From contig NC_092679.1 of the NCBI RefSeq assembly GCF_964355755.1, positions 24,180,432 through 24,244,431 on the forward strand: a stretch of DNA of 64,000 nt. The letters run 5' to 3'. Positions 1 through 13,400 of this stretch are shown here, piece by piece. The DNA is from Antedon mediterranea (Eukaryota; Echinodermata; Crinoidea; Comatulida; Antedonidae). The translations under genes and the position numbers were made by a program. Positions within the stretch are counted from its first letter, which is position 1. Every line of letters begins with the position of its first letter. The notes under the pieces were generated by a model that saw only the letters and a program-made list of their open reading frames with translations, ran no database searches and was not told the DNA's origin.

Positions 1-3000
1 GAACATTAAACATGTTTAATTTTCTCCCGACAAGATGACTTGTCGGGCCTGGTGGTACGACGTAGTCTGAGTTGGCCTATTTGAGAATGTGCATCTTGCC
101 ATATGCTCTGTGACTAAGATACAAGTAGACGTATGAAGTCATAAAACTGCGTTTACGTTTACTAAAACCATCAATCAAATGATCTCGCGATAATTTTCTG
201 GGAATGTAGTACAAAATCATGGGGTAATCGACCATTTATTTCTGCAGCTCCACTTCTCTTTCTTTCAACGATGTTTTAGTTTAATTCTATTTGACTACAA
301 ACTGTGAATTATCAATTTTTTAAAGGTTATTTCAAATATCAATAGGACTATTTTATCTTACCGTGACTTTAAAAAGAAGACAAGAATCTAAGTAAGTGGT
401 AGTGGAGCAGCTTGCTTTGTCATTGTGAAGGTAATGACATCCTGGTAAACTGAAAATAAAACAGAGATTAATTTACTTTCAATCAATAAAAAAAGTAAGT
501 TTCAATGTTATTTTGACAGAGTTCTCTACTTTCTATAAATAATGTCAGTAATCGGGGTAAACAATTTCTGTAGAAAATATAAAAATTGATTAGCTTATGC
601 ATAACGCCAAATAGTCATTATGCATAACTGCAGTAGAATATTTTTTACATATTCCTTGTTGAGACTTTTGAATGAAAAACCAAATTATTAAAATGTTTTT
701 ACCTTTCATTCGTGCAAAAGAAAAGTGAATCTGTACAGGTGTCAGGTAGTCCAAAGTCACAGCCTGCATTCATGCCCCACAACATGCTCTGAGCATGCTC
801 AAAGTTAGCCTTGTACCAACCTGTATCTTCAAATAATGCTAGAGTGATAGGATCCAGAAATGTTACATGGGCCTAGAATAAAAATTTCAAAAACGCTGAT
901 AATTAATTCCTAACATTTATTTCAATATGCAGGCCTCATCTTTTGAAGATGGTATGTGTGATACAAATTGCACTCCTTAATACATTCAGGGATGCTGTAG
1001 GTGTGCCGTTTGTATATTGGTGTGTAGAAGTTTACCAAATTTAAGTGTGTTGATTGCACTCCTCAAGGGCAGTTTAGGAGGTTGTTAGGTGTTAATATGA
1101 CAAAGGCCTTAGTACGACAATGATAACTTTGAAACGGTATGTTCACATTTGAGGGTCAAATTATTTTAAACAGTTTAAATATACTAAAAGAAAAAACTCA
1201 CTAAAGTAAAACGATTTCAATAAAGTAAAAGTTCTAAATTCCTATAATCTCAAAACTTTTGCTGAAAGTGTATTAAAAGGATACAGTTCTGGAATGGACA
1301 AATGCAATGTCCTCTTCTACATCAACCAACATTGTATATGATCCAGAACAGGCTATGACTTTACCCAATTAAAATAGATATATAGTTCCCACTTTTAACA
1401 TTGCTAGAAATCAAGATTCTTTACTAAAAATGGAAATCTGTTTTCTAACTTCAGTTTGCATTCAGTTCACACTGGCATTCTTACCTCTGTAATAACAGGT
1501 GCCATGATAGATCCAGCCATTACTCTCATTTCCCAGTGTGAACGAGATTGCTGTTGACAATAAAGAAAACCGTTTAATAATACAATATCATTGTAAAGAT
1601 ACTGCAAGTATTTTTGTCAATGTAACTTACAGTAATGAACATGATTCAACAAAGTAATAAAATATTATTATATAGTTTAAAACACAAAAATAATGGAAAA
1701 ATGTTTTAACTTGTGTGCAATATATAGTACATAAAGTACAATAAACCTGCTTTCCATGTAAATGGAGGATTAAAATTGTATTTTATTTTATTTTATTTCA
1801 TCAAACCCAACAGCAACGAAAGAAACAGAAAAAAGATACAATAAATTATATGAGACAAACTTGAAAATAGATTTGATAGTAACATTCAAAACTAAAGCAA
1901 GTACATTTATTTTGCTTCCTTGTTGTGAAATGATAAATTGATAATCTGTATTTTAAAGTACCACACAGCAACTACAAACAAACACTCACTCAGATATTAA
2001 CTTGGATTTCCACAAACAGATCTATTTAGATGATGATGTAGATGAAAGGTGTCTTTGAAATCTATTAATAGCGTCTTTATAATGGTGATCTACTTGCTGA
2101 TTTTCAGATATGGAGTTCTAGAAAGTTGTGTCCAGTTTGACAATCATTATTATTATCATTATCAAGATCAATCGGTTAAAATCATAGCATCAAGTGAAAT
2201 ATACCAGGTGATTTTGGTTGGAGAAGGTTAGCCTTCAAAGCGGACATTAAGCACTAATTGGTCGAAAAAGATCATTACAGTTAAATGTTCACTGTTGATA
2301 TAATTTCATGAACAACAAGTACTATATACACATGTCAAAATGATGATCAATTACAATATGTCATTCATTCATCAGACGTCACATGGAGAAGACAAAGTGA
2401 CAGTAACACATTTTCTTGTGAATGTTTGAAAGACATCATTGATGGAGAAGAATTCATAGTTCCGTGTAAAATAAGCAGACTGAGAGGCAAATCACAAGTC
2501 ACAAGTGGATGGATCCAAGGAAATCACAGCATTATACATTCTTTCGAATCAGATACTGGAAGTGATGTCAGTTATAATCAGACATTTAAAAGTTTTATTC
2601 TGGAGAAGGATTATTGTTCTACTGTGTTTTAACTTTAGAAAGACATAGTAACTATTATTTATAAAATCTGGTGCCACACACTAACATTGCATGATAAATC
2701 CTAAAATAGTTTACCCATCCTATAATTGGTGAGTTTGTGCTCGCAATTGGATGCGTATGAAAAATGAATGAAAAAAAAATCCATTTTGATCAAGTTATCT
2801 TGCCTGGTGGCAGTATTGTGTAATACTGTTGTACTATTAAATCAAACGAAACATGCAATGTTTTTTTAGTTAACGTGAGCATTTAAAAAAAATTTTGATA
2901 TTGATATTAAAAACAAAAACAAAGGAATTTTGTTGTTTCCTTGTTGCAAAATGATAAATCAATACTTTGTACTAAGTACAAACATCACATACAAACACTA

Positions 3001-6000
3001 ACACAGTTATTACTTTGATTCTCCAAAACAGATCAAACTACAGTAGTTTGTAAGATGTCTTTGAAATCTTTTAATAGCGTCTTTGTAATGGTGATCTGCT
3101 TGCTGATATTCAGACATGGAGTTGCAGACAAGTTTGTTCAGTTTGATAATTATTATTATTATTATCATTATTCCTATAGCTCTGTTCAATCTGTGAAAAT
3201 CATACCATCAAGTGAAATTTACCAATTTGTTAAGACAATTACAACTGATTTTACTATTAAAGACAACTCTGAAAAGCACCTCTCACACTATTATTGGACA
3301 GAAAAGCCCACTACAGTTAAATGTTCACTGTTGATATCATTTCTTGACCAACAAGGACTATACACATGTCAAGATGATGATCAATTACAATATATCATTC
3401 ATTCATCAGATGTCGGATGGACAAGACAAAGAAACAGAAAAACATTTTCTTGTGAAGGTTTGAAAGACATCATCGATGGAGAACAGTTTGTAGTTCCATG
3501 TAAAATAAGCAGACTGGATGGCGAATCTGAAGTCACAAGTGGATGGATCCAAGGAAATCACAGCATTATACATTCTTTCAAATCAGATACTGGAAGTGAT
3601 GTCAGGTATAATCAGACATTTAAAGGTTTTTATTCTGGAGAAGGATTATTGTTCTACTGTGTCTTAAGTTTTGCACAATATAATAACTATAATATAAAAA
3701 CTTGGTGCAACACACTAACATTGAAAGTTCACTCACGATTAATTGTTGAGGTCAAAAGGTTATATAAAATGTCTGACACTTCTCCTGTGCTTAATTGCTT
3801 TAAAATTAAATGCTATGCAGAAGGTAGATTTGGTGACAACAAAATTTACCATTGGAGTTTAAATGGAGATAAACTTTCAGAGGATGATGAAAACCAACCA
3901 AGTGAAAGGTGCTTCAATAATTTACAAGCTGGTAAATACACTGTCAAGTGTCTGGTGAGTACTGATGTTCAGAATACCTCAGCTGAGATAGAATTCACAA
4001 CCAAAGATGTTCAGAATGTCTCAGCTGAGACCACAGATAACAATACCAGTACAACAATAATCACAATATTGGCGATTATCGGGAGAATTGGGGTATTAAA
4101 ATCATAGCTTCAACTGTTCTATTAAATGAATGCAACATGGAAAATAACATAATTTTTAAAGTTTAAATAAATTGCATACAAAACAATGTTTATAGTCGCA
4201 TTTATTTTTTCATGTAAAGTGAATATGCTCAAATTTACTAGGCACTGGCGTAGTATTTTGCATGTCTAAGCAAGGGGTTTTATATGATTGACTAATTTTG
4301 CTTCAGCCATACTGTAAGTGAAATGTTCACTTGCCCTTTACTTTAATCATAGCCATAAACTGGATTATTTCAGAAATTTTAAATAATTATAAATAAAAAG
4401 TTACTTGTCTCACCTGATTTTCTAGAGGAACACTGAAGTCTGCCTGAGAACAGTTAAAGTGTTCTTTAGCCTTTTGTTGTACCTTAGGAGTGAGCATGAC
4501 AGTTTGTCCATTATGGTCTGTTGCCAATGTATTCTCTCGTATAGGGCAATCTAATCCTGTTTCTAAAAATACATCATAGAATCTTATAGGTCAGGGTTCA
4601 TAGTTCATATTATTTGTCCAAAGGAAATTCATATTTGATGAACTTATGGAAGGTATAAGAGAGACTTCTACAATGATGAAAAAACTCAGTAATTGCTTTT
4701 GTTGAGACATTTATGGTCTTACATTTAAAAAAAAAAATAATAATAATTTTCTAAAGATGTTTAAAACTGTGGTCATTTTCAACAACCTTCTTCTTAATTT
4801 ATTCTTTTGGAAAATAAAATTGCTTTGAATTGAACTATGACATTACTATATAGGAGTTTGTGTATTTTGTAAATATTTAAAAATAAAAACAATATTTTAT
4901 TCTCTCTCTTCCCTTACTTTTGCATATTGTAAACAAATTCTTTATAAAGTCTTTCGAGAGTGGAGTTGTTTTGTTGCCATAAGAAACAATCCTGATATTT
5001 TGTTTAGATAAATGAAAGAATAACAACAACAAACTAACCTGAATCTGAGCAGTCTCTAAACTTATCATACAAATGCTGTGTGAAACCTAGTATATGGAAC
5101 ATCTCATGTACCGTTACCTATAAAACAATAAATATATATAAAATATATAGTATCATTAGGCCAAACTAAACATTCTGAAGTTACATAGTTATGTTTTAAT
5201 ATATTTTTAAATTTTACTGTAATGTTATGAAATGAATGAGCAACACCATGTTTGTGGATGCATTCCTGTTGGAAAATACAAAATTTATTAGTTATCGTAT
5301 TTCACAACTTGAGAGCAAAATTGAAGATATTTGGCAGTAAGCAAGATTTGTGGACATGTTTAGGAGTGGTGATTCTCCCAGAAATATATGCCCTTTGAAT
5401 AATAAAACAAAATGTTAAACATACTGTTGTGAGTATATCCAGATCAGAATCTAACTGGTGTGGACACAAGTTTAGCACACCAGCAACTGGCCTTCCATTT
5501 TGATCTACTCTGCAATATTTTGCTTCAGCTAGTACTCCCTATAAAAAAACATAAACAACCATCAGAGTTAATTTATAATTTCAGTGTTTGTCTTACAATC
5601 AAGCAATAAGTAGAGTTCAGATGCACCTCTACCTACATTGGTAAGCAGTTGTGTTTACTATGGTGTCCAGTGCAATATAGTTTGTTTTAAGTTTCATTCA
5701 TTTTTTATATGCACTGTATTTTCACCAGAAAATTTGTTGCTGTGACTACAATGTTTCTCAGAGAAAAAATTGCAATACACTTTCCACTACAAAAGTGTGA
5801 TTTATTAATTTGCATTGCATGACTGCTGAGCTTGTCAATTCATGTAAGTGCTTATGAAAACCCATGTCAACTCATTTCATTTGCTCTGTTGGTTACGATT
5901 TTTTTCACTTCACTAAAAGTAGAAACTGTTCAAACTACTAATTTCACTCAAGGAACTAGAATTTGCCGCAGAATGGGATTTGGAAGATGGAAGAATACGA

Positions 6001-8208
6001 ATGCGTATAGCCGACGCTTTCGATTCGCACAAACAGGCTTTAACAAAACAAATTTCCTTACATCTGATGGACAGTCTATAGATGTTACATAGATAACAAC
6101 ATCTGTCTTTTGTAAACCACTGCCCTGTGGTTTAATCTCATGTACTGGGGAGGATTGGGTCGAATCCCACAACCATGCTCCTTCTAGATGATCATCTGGA
6201 ATCTAATAATAAAAGTAAACACATTTTTTAATTTGAATTCTGGAAAATTAATTAGTTTTTGATTTCATTTTGTTCTTTTCTCTCCTCACTTTAATCTATA
6301 TTACGGTTTTTTTTTGCATGTGTTTAACCATTTCCAAAAATGATTGCAACTTTATGAACATTTAGCTCTTCTTTTTTTTTGGAGTCAATCATTTAATATA
6401 ATTTTACATATACTGATTTATGCACAAGCTCAGATTGTGAAGATGAACTTGAGTTAACAATTGGATGCAATTTAAAAAACAGGAATACTTTAAACAGTAA
6501 GAATAATTTTTTTAAAGTTTCAGTTTTAAACAAGAATAAATTTGAATTGAAATAAAACGAAAATGAAGCATCAAAGGGTTATTTTCTTTTCAATATTATA
6601 CAGAATTATTATGTACATTCTACAATCACTTTTTACTTAAATAATTTCATTGTTTAGTAGAAGTTGATAGGACCTTGATGAGTAATTGAATCACTTGAGA
6701 AATATGGTAAATTGTTCTTTTGTAAATACAGGATTTGGGTTTTAATGGCTTTTTATAATGACAAAAGGAGGATTTATTCAAACAATGGAACATACAAAAT
6801 AAATATTATAATTGCAATAATGAATGTTTATGAATTGGATGGCGAGTTGAGTTGAAAGATTTAAGTTAAATATAGCATTCAATCTTTCATCAAATGAATA
6901 TAAACATTCATTATATGTTTTATAACATACCTACTAATTAACTTTTATTCAATTTATCCATCATAAATCAGGGGTTAGGAAGCTAGGCCATTCAAAAAGG
7001 CAGTGCTCCAAATTTGAAGTAGAACAGTTTATAGATGATGCACAATACATATTTTCAATCAACAACCTCGCATGGCAAAATTCTCAAAATGTTTACGGAA
7101 AAGTTAAACATGGATTAGAGCCCATTACCGTCATTAGGTAACTAATACCGAACAACATGTGATGCATATTATCCAATCAAATTTCAAGAATACAATAAGG
7201 TGTGTTATAATAGAATGTATGAACTTACTTGTACAGAATCACAGACTTCATATGCATATCCATGCTGTGCTAACGAACACCTATAACCCATTCGAAAAAT
7301 TAAAAAAAGCTTATGAATTTCAGAAACATTTAGACATGTCAGGGAATTTAAAAGTAGTCACATGCCTACTGTAACTGTAGCTGTATTACAGAAATACTGA
7401 CATTTTAGAATGGGACTGGACCAAGTTTATACATACATTTATGAGACACAGTATAACGGCTATGGAACCAAGGTGGTAGTTGTCCTAGGGGGTAGTTAAC
7501 CTAGGTTAATTGTTTGGGTGGTAGTTGTCCGGGTGGTAGTTGTCCTGAGGGTAGTTGTCCGTTACAATTATTGTAACATAACATTCAACTTACTTTCCTT
7601 GATTAATGCCACTACTGAGTATTCCACTACAGTAATCGTTTAGAGTTCTTTGAAAGATTAGCGTGCCAACCACAGGGATAACTTGAAAATAAAAATGTTT
7701 CAAAATACAGTGATAAGTAAATTAAAACTAATCTATAACAACAATTTCACATATCAGGACACTCGGACAGGAGGTGGGGGATAGACTACCTGTACAATAG
7801 TTAATTCATATTTTAGGGTGGGGTGCCATTCTCAGATTTCCATCCTCCCTAATTCATCTCCTACAGGCTCAGTAATCCTAAAAACAATTAAAAGGTTTTA
7901 AATTTACTGTACATACCTGATAAAACATGCTGAACTAAATTACTAGCCTTTTCCACTGCAATTACCACTTTATCTTGTCTCTCTGAATTTAATTTACTAA
8001 TATCATAATAGTACGGAGTAATCCGTATGTTTTTGTATACAGCACTTGCATCTCGTTTATTTCGCGTTGGATCAGCATAGTTAAGGGTTGCACTGTGAAC
8101 GTGAGTAGTTGGCTGTTCATCATGAATGCATTTATGAACAGCCTGTTGGTGGGATTCAACCATTGATAGAATAATCAGAATGTTTGAGAACCATAAAACA
8201 TAGTTCAT
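1..8208 (-). CDS. LMLN: Leishmanolysin-like zinc metalloprotease, 5' ten exons (3' end off window)
   Basis: Peptidase family M8, a zinc endopeptidase, predicted secreted or membrane-associated. Exons on the minus strand, in coding order: 8208-7917, 7681-7594, 7280-7229, 6202-6062, 5538-5425, 5117-5039, 4562-4414, 1550-1485, 872-703, 449-362. All have GT-AG borders and joined phases stay open for 413 codons. Exon 1 gives a signal peptide ([19 protein letters not shown]) followed by HKCIHDE, typical of the family. Exon 6 carries the zinc motif HEMFHILGF (HExxHxxGF), exon 8 the SHWEMR segment holding the family's third zinc histidine, and exon 9 [14 protein letters not shown]. All catalytic residues are present, so it looks functional. 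Known LMLN proteins are around 650 residues, so about a third lies left of position 1. The 2.9-kb intron 1551-4413 holds two genes on the other strand. Confidence 0.93.
1775..1820 (-). repeat. Truncated 3' end of the 5S-SINE family
   Basis: A TTTTA-rich run followed by TCAAACCCAACAGCAAC resembles the tail and 3' body of the 5S-derived SINE at 31355-31713 (TCGAAACCAACAGCGA). Read on the minus strand it is a 5'-truncated copy with its A-rich tail. It sits in the large LMLN intron just upstream of the nested Ig-like genes. Confidence 0.45.
2049..2690 (+). pseudogene. Decayed tandem copy of the Ig-like gene at 3055-4107
   Basis: This copy matches the intact neighbour closely from its leader through its second Ig-like domain but is broken. 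The start codon is GTG where the neighbour has ATG. The frame is lost soon after SSEIYQ, reopens around 2426 ([17 protein letters not shown] against [17 protein letters not shown]), and is lost again after the NQTFK motif. The third Ig-like domain and C-terminal hydrophobic segment are absent. Similarity continues upstream of the start (CCTTGTTG and ATGATAAAT blocks at about 1918-2010 against 2938-3020), so the duplication included promoter DNA and was not a retrocopy of an mRNA. It lies in an LMLN intron on the opposite strand. A short product from the remaining open pieces is unlikely but not excluded. Confidence 0.85.
3055..4107 (+). CDS. Intronless Ig-like secreted or GPI-type protein nested in LMLN intron
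   Basis: A 350-codon single-exon ORF. Residues 1-24 form a signal peptide ([19 protein letters not shown] then RHGVA). Three Ig-like blocks follow. The first ends in GLYTC (about residue 103). The second has VPCKIS, GW and LLFYCVLSF (about 145-205). The third has CYAEG, YHWSLNG and [10 protein letters not shown] (about 245-300). NxS/T sites include NHS, NQT, NTS and NVS. The C-terminus is a Ser/Thr-rich stalk and a short hydrophobic end ([17 protein letters not shown]), more like a GPI signal or a truncated TM than a normal TM helix. An AATAAA lies near 4165. No family name can be given with confidence. It is the live partner of the broken copy at 2049-2690, antisense within an intron of the protease gene. 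Confidence 0.75.
   Translation: MSLKSFNSVFVMVICLLIFRHGVADKFVQFDNYYYYYHYSYSSVQSVKIIPSSEIYQFVKTITTDFTIKDNSEKHLSHYYWTEKPTTVKCSLLISFLDQQGLYTCQDDDQLQYIIHSSDVGWTRQRNRKTFSCEGLKDIIDGEQFVVPCKISRLDGESEVTSGWIQGNHSIIHSFKSDTGSDVRYNQTFKGFYSGEGLLFYCVLSFAQYNNYNIKTWCNTLTLKVHSRLIVEVKRLYKMSDTSPVLNCFKIKCYAEGRFGDNKIYHWSLNGDKLSEDDENQPSERCFNNLQAGKYTVKCLVSTDVQNTSAEIEFTTKDVQNVSAETTDNNTSTTIITILAIIGRIGVLKS
7467..7561. repeat. Short degenerate tandem repeat (GGTGGTAGTTGTCC)
   Basis: About five imperfect copies of a 14-18 bp motif, GGTGGTAGTTGTCC, within the LMLN intron between exons 2 and 3. It has no coding potential and is probably a decayed minisatellite or internal repeat of a transposon. Confidence 0.7.
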
Positions 8209-9440
8209 GATGAACTATTTGTACAAGCATATCAATTCTATATAGTAACAGAACTAATGCTTAACCATTGATGGAGACTTTGCCCATGTTTATTTTTGTT
8301 TGCAATGATTTGTACATAGTGACATGAACTAGAGCATGGCGACTGTAAATTAACTGGAAAATTACTTTCTTTCTTTCCTGTAAAAACAAAAACAATATGG
8401 TTTGTGGAGTATGAAGCAGGAATTATACATTTTTATCAATTATAAATAGGGTTATCAAAATAAATGAATGACTGGCATTACACGGAGAAAGCTTTTAACT
8501 AAGTACATTTGAATCGCCCGTTTGTTATGGGATTGGGGTAATTGGGTAACAAAATGACCAGACTGAGAATTTTACTGGGGAACTTTTTATAGTTCGAAAG
8601 TTCCCAGAGTTTGTAGACTTTTCCTGAGTTTTCATTATATTTCTCCCCTGAAAAAATTATTTGTTTACATTATTTGTTGATGAATATGCCATTTTAATGG
8701 AGCTATGCTAGGCCTGTGCTCTATGCCTTATTCTAGGCAATGCCTACTAAAGTAGTTGACTGAAGGAGAAGAAGTATAGGCCTAGCTAGCCTCCTACTAC
8801 TAGCCTGACTGTGAGCTATAAGTAATCTAGCTATGGATGCACTGCTGGTCACTGCTTATCTAAATAAAGGCCTAGCTAGTACACTAGCCTACTAGGTAGG
8901 CCTAGTCTAGCCTGGCCGGCGCTGACTGAGATAATATAGAATGCCTGAATGCATAGATTAGCAACGCATTACTGTAGTTCAAATAGTATTAAAATGATTC
9001 ATATTAACATACTTTACCCTCTCTTTTATTATTCTTTGGACGACACAAAAAGTTAACCCAACTCAACTTCACTTCTTCTTTGTTTACATTTCCTTCCTTG
9101 AATTTGTGAAAGCGCCATCAACGTTTTGATAGTGAAAACTTTTGTGAAGAAAAGAAAATTATTCGAATGTTCTTCATAATAAGAGTTTTGCTCTTCAAAG
9201 TACGCTACTATCAAATCAGTTAGGCCTTTCTGGTATTTATCTGGTATTGGTAGGCTAAATTTTTTTAATAATTTCTAATTATTGGAGTCTACCTATTATA
9301 TTTAGTAATAACTCTTTTCGTTTACACTTTTTTTAATCAAAAATTCTAAATCTACAATCCGTTCCAATCCATTTATGAATATCCTAGTCTTCTAGATTAT
9401 TCCACTAAACTATCATCACAATTGATCGATCAGTCAATTA
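8209..9440. other. LMLN upstream region, no gene seen
   Basis: This 1.2 kb upstream of the LMLN start has no ORF with family features. From about 8700 to 8930 it is dense in overlapping AGGCCTA and CTAG tetramer/heptamer motifs and locally richer in GC. That is compatible with a repeat remnant or the LMLN 5' flank. No core promoter could be fixed. Confidence 0.4.
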
Positions 9441-9785
9441 CAAAAGCAAAATCGATCTTTAAGATTGTTATTCGGTGTACCATTAGGGTACTCGTTCGTA
9501 CTGTCTGTACGCAATTATGTTCCTCTTGTTTACCGATCATCATCTGCCGAACATTCGTTTTCAAAGCTTGGCCCGTGGAATAACCTCACTAAAACAATAC
9601 GCAATTCAAGTCAATGGCAAATATTTTATTTTAAAAATTCCTTGTGTCTTAGCTTAAGTGAAATGTTGTCCTATAAAGGCATCCTTCTATGTTATACTAT
9701 TTCATTTCAATCTCTAAGTTTTGATCTACTTTTTTATTTTGTATATTATGGAAAATAAATGAAATTAATGAATGAGTGAAGGAAA
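9440..9785 (+). mobile_element. 3' end of a non-LTR retrotransposon (reverse-transcriptase tail)
   Basis: The translation contains SFSKLGPWNNLTKTIRNS followed by a phenylalanine-lysine-asparagine-leucine end. This matches the usual last residues of LINE reverse transcriptases (GPxxWNxLPxxIRxxxxxxxFKxxL). It is followed by an AT-rich 3' UTR ending in AAATAAATGAAATTAATGAA, a LINE-type tail. A short GVPLG piece at the start may be a rearranged RT active-site-region fragment. Strongly 5'-truncated and not expected to be active. Confidence 0.6.
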
Positions 9786-10448
9786 ACACAATTTTTCCTA
9801 ATTTTCAAAATAATGATTGGTTATTGTACGAAGCTATAAATGATAATGTTAATGGTTAATGTAACTAATACTAAAAATATAAATAATAAAGTTTCCGATT
9901 ACACTCTTTCCATCTACACATTTATTCTCTTTTTTGTGTGTGTTGTTCTATGTATATTTTACCGTAAGTATGGATACTTATACCGTACGATAAGCCAGAG
10001 ATATATGTCTCTAAATAAGCTTACATTCGATGAAGATTAGAGATTTGTATCCGATCTGTTTTTGCTTCAAAGAAAGATGTGCATGAGATGGTGGCTCTCC
10101 ATCAAGTCTGTGTTCCCGCGACTGTCATTTATTTCCGTACAAGATAATACAAAATGAAGCAAAAGCTGAAAACATTGTATTTACAAACGATATAAAAAAA
10201 CACATTACTACCATTTATAGTAATGAAAAAGAAGTTTAAAAAAACATATAAAATTGTCAATTGTATAATGTGTAAAGGATTTAACAAATGATACACGTCG
10301 TTCCTTATGGAATACAATGGAAGGGGATCTGCTCCAGTTAACAGAAGGCCTATCTATTAAAATAATATGTTCATTTAAAGATCCCTTTTCATCTTCTCAG
10401 ACTAAATCGAATCGAATTTCAATTCGTGATACTGATTAGTGTACTTAA
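9786..10448. other. Intergenic gap between LINE fragment and UNC5CL-like gene
   Basis: AT-rich sequence with a 66-codon open stretch at 9840-10040 that has one hydrophobic run but no recognisable family. The 3' UTR of the UNC5CL-like gene, which ends at 10449, must lie at the right side. Nothing else could be supported. Confidence 0.4.
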
Positions 10449-13400
10449 CTACACAGTTAAGTTCAAAGATGTTATATCTGATAAAACATCTAATCTTTCC
10501 ATGTTTTTGAATATTTCTAGAATTTCTTCAAGATCATGCTTTTCATCACCAGACCTTGTAGATTCCCAGATATTAAGCAGCTCATTGGTCGGACTAAAAA
10601 TCAGACCTTTACGAAGCTGATCCTCCCATTGGTGAATGCAGTCGTCGTAACCAATGGAGTAGGCTAGGTGTTTCCAGTCTTTTCCGAGTGTGTTAGGCAC
10701 GTCCAGCTTCTTTCGGATGCTTTCCCGTAAAGGGTAGGGCAACAGAAGACGTCTACGAACGAGTCTAGTATTTGGAACTTTTTCAGGTTCAGCAGATTTC
10801 TGTAAAAAGAAAATACTATGATAAACAATGTTGGTATTAGTATTAATAGTGGTAACAAATCTTACAGGCCGCGTATGTATAACAGTACCAGTTACTGACT
10901 GAACTGTTTTGATTCGCATAAGAAAAAAAAAAACATTTTTAAACATGCAACTGCTCTCACTGACGACGTTCAAACTATTGTATCTTCGGTGTCAGTTTCG
11001 TCGTAGTATGTATGCCACAGTAGTAATGTAGGTGGCATGCAAGAGTGTTTGAAGCAACAACTACACTGCATGAAATAACAAGTCATGTAAACATATTATA
11101 CCTGCGTTTTTACTAGTACATCGATAATTTTACCATGCGATTCTTCACGCTCATCTTGAGTCACGTGTACACGACATTTCGTTGACGTCACCATTTTATC
11201 TTTATCGTACTCAAGTAGATATACACATGGAACTCGCACATTTTCAATTAAACATTTCCTTGAAATTACCTAATAGTTAAAAATTGTGACTGGAATATTA
11301 GCTTCACAATGTTTGTGTTTGTTTTAGTTTTAAATATTATACTGTACTTTATCAGTGACGCATTTCCACTTATGAAGGGGCGTACATAAAATGTAAACAA
11401 AAAACATCAAACGAATAAATTTCTACTAAAAACCACCAATGCAAGTTCAGAATCATTGGTACTGTTATGGCAATGGGCTACAGAGACTGAGTTGTACGAG
11501 CATATTGTGCTTGCCGTTCATTTCTATACTTATTCATCATACAACAATAGGCCTAACAAATAGTTCAATCACAATTTCAATAGGCCTACGGATACATGAC
11601 TCGTAAAAATAGTATGATTGTTCTCATTGCCAAACAAAATTATACAAAACAATATTCCTCCGCCAAACGAATATGGTAGGTTGTTAAATTCCAATACTTA
11701 ATTGTGAGGTTACCTGTTTGGTTTTACCTCCAGTCACTGTCCAATCACCTTCAGGGTTTAAGAGAACAGTTAAGTCACTGACATGCGCAAACAGGAACGG
11801 GGTTGTAGGCGAGCACATGGAACCGTTGAGAAGACGTTCATCTTCCAAAATGAGCTTGCAAATGACAATTGATAAATTTTATTTACTAAATTAAAAAAAA
11901 TTGTTTTACGTTTAAAATTTCTATAATGTATTTGATGTTTTACTTTTTAAATATCACGTCATAGTCAAAACAGGCTGCTGGTTGTGTAAACTATAAAGTC
12001 AAAAACTTCAGCCTGCAACTTTACACTTATCTTTGTTATTATCATGGTTTATGTTGTAATGATCATTTGCATGATGGGATTTGCTTTCACTTTTCACTAG
12101 ACCTAAATGTCGCTGCATTAATAAGTTTATGTATGAAGTACCAAACATTTACGAAAGTAGAACACATGTTACTAGTTCTATAAAAAAAAACAACATACAT
12201 ATCTAGCATCAGGAGTTTGGTTGGAGCAATACAGACGAACCTGTAAGTAATACTCATCTTCCTGCATTTGTGACGAAAACAACATCAGATCAAGCCACTT
12301 TTCTTGGACAATAGGTACAGATTCTTGTTCACACTGTACTACAGTAGTGTGTCCAGTAAAGTGAGGCAGCATCAGAGTCACTGTGTTCCCTTTAACTAGC
12401 GTTAATGAATCATTGTCGTCAGAGAGGTTATAGAAATTTGGAATTTGATCTGGTTCTGTTTCTGTTCGCAGCGTAATCAATTCAACATTGTTGTTTATAA
12501 TGTTGGCACAGTGTTGATACGACAGTAATACTCTTTCGTTAAACTTCATTCCAGAAGGACCACAGAATACAACCGGGCTTGTTGCCATCATATTCGAAGT
12601 TATCCCTAAACTATTCTGGTTTCCATTGTGTAAATATATGTATATTAACTGAGGTGTTGGTTGCTGAATGGCACCGGGTGGTATCAACAAGGTTATACCC
12701 GCTTCTTCAAACGTTAACGAACCACCACGTTTGTCAAAAATACCAGCTCGAAAATACGGAAGGCAGAACGCGTTCTGGTCATAATTCGTAGAAGTTAAAG
12801 CACTTTTCCAAACTTCTGCTTTCTCAATACATGTTCTAAAGGCACTATCTTTATTAATAATTTCACATTCTGTCTCAACGTATAGATATCCTTCGTTGAC
12901 ATTGCCCGTTTCTCTTTGAAGAACATTGCTATTGAGTTCAACTGTTTCCAAATCATTTAAATCTTGTATTTGTGACTCAGAATTCTCTTTATGAGGTCTA
13001 GATTTACGTCTGCGATGGAAAATTGCTGCAAATCCAAAAAAACAGTTATGATTCATAAGAATTAATATGATATACCGAAAAACAACAGGTTTAAATCGTC
13101 TATTAATAAATACATTTTATTTATTTATTACGGAATAAAACAACATATAATAAACAACAAGCAGCCCAAAAGCCGAAAACGTTAAACTTACAAAAATACA
13201 ATTGGATAAAACATATAGACTATGTATATAAGAGTTACACTTAGGCTATAGATGTAACATAACATTGCACACATCTAGAGGAGCCATATTCTAAAATTCG
13301 TGTTCATCTCAACCACAACACACCAATCATGGTGATGCTGAGATGGGTTTGGACTCTCCAACTGATAAACGGCCGCAAACAAAAATAATCACATTCAGAT

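Noticed and set aside
1..361. Next LMLN exon at the left edge
   Set aside because: Candidate acceptors there give an immediate stop in the required phase, so no exon could be supported before the window ends.
5832..6092. Plus-strand small secreted protein
   Set aside because: It overlaps an LMLN exon on the opposite strand, which has strong family evidence; the plus frame is a shadow.
9840..10040. Small membrane protein of 66 residues
   Set aside because: One hydrophobic run only, no start context or relatives recognised, and adjacent to LINE debris.
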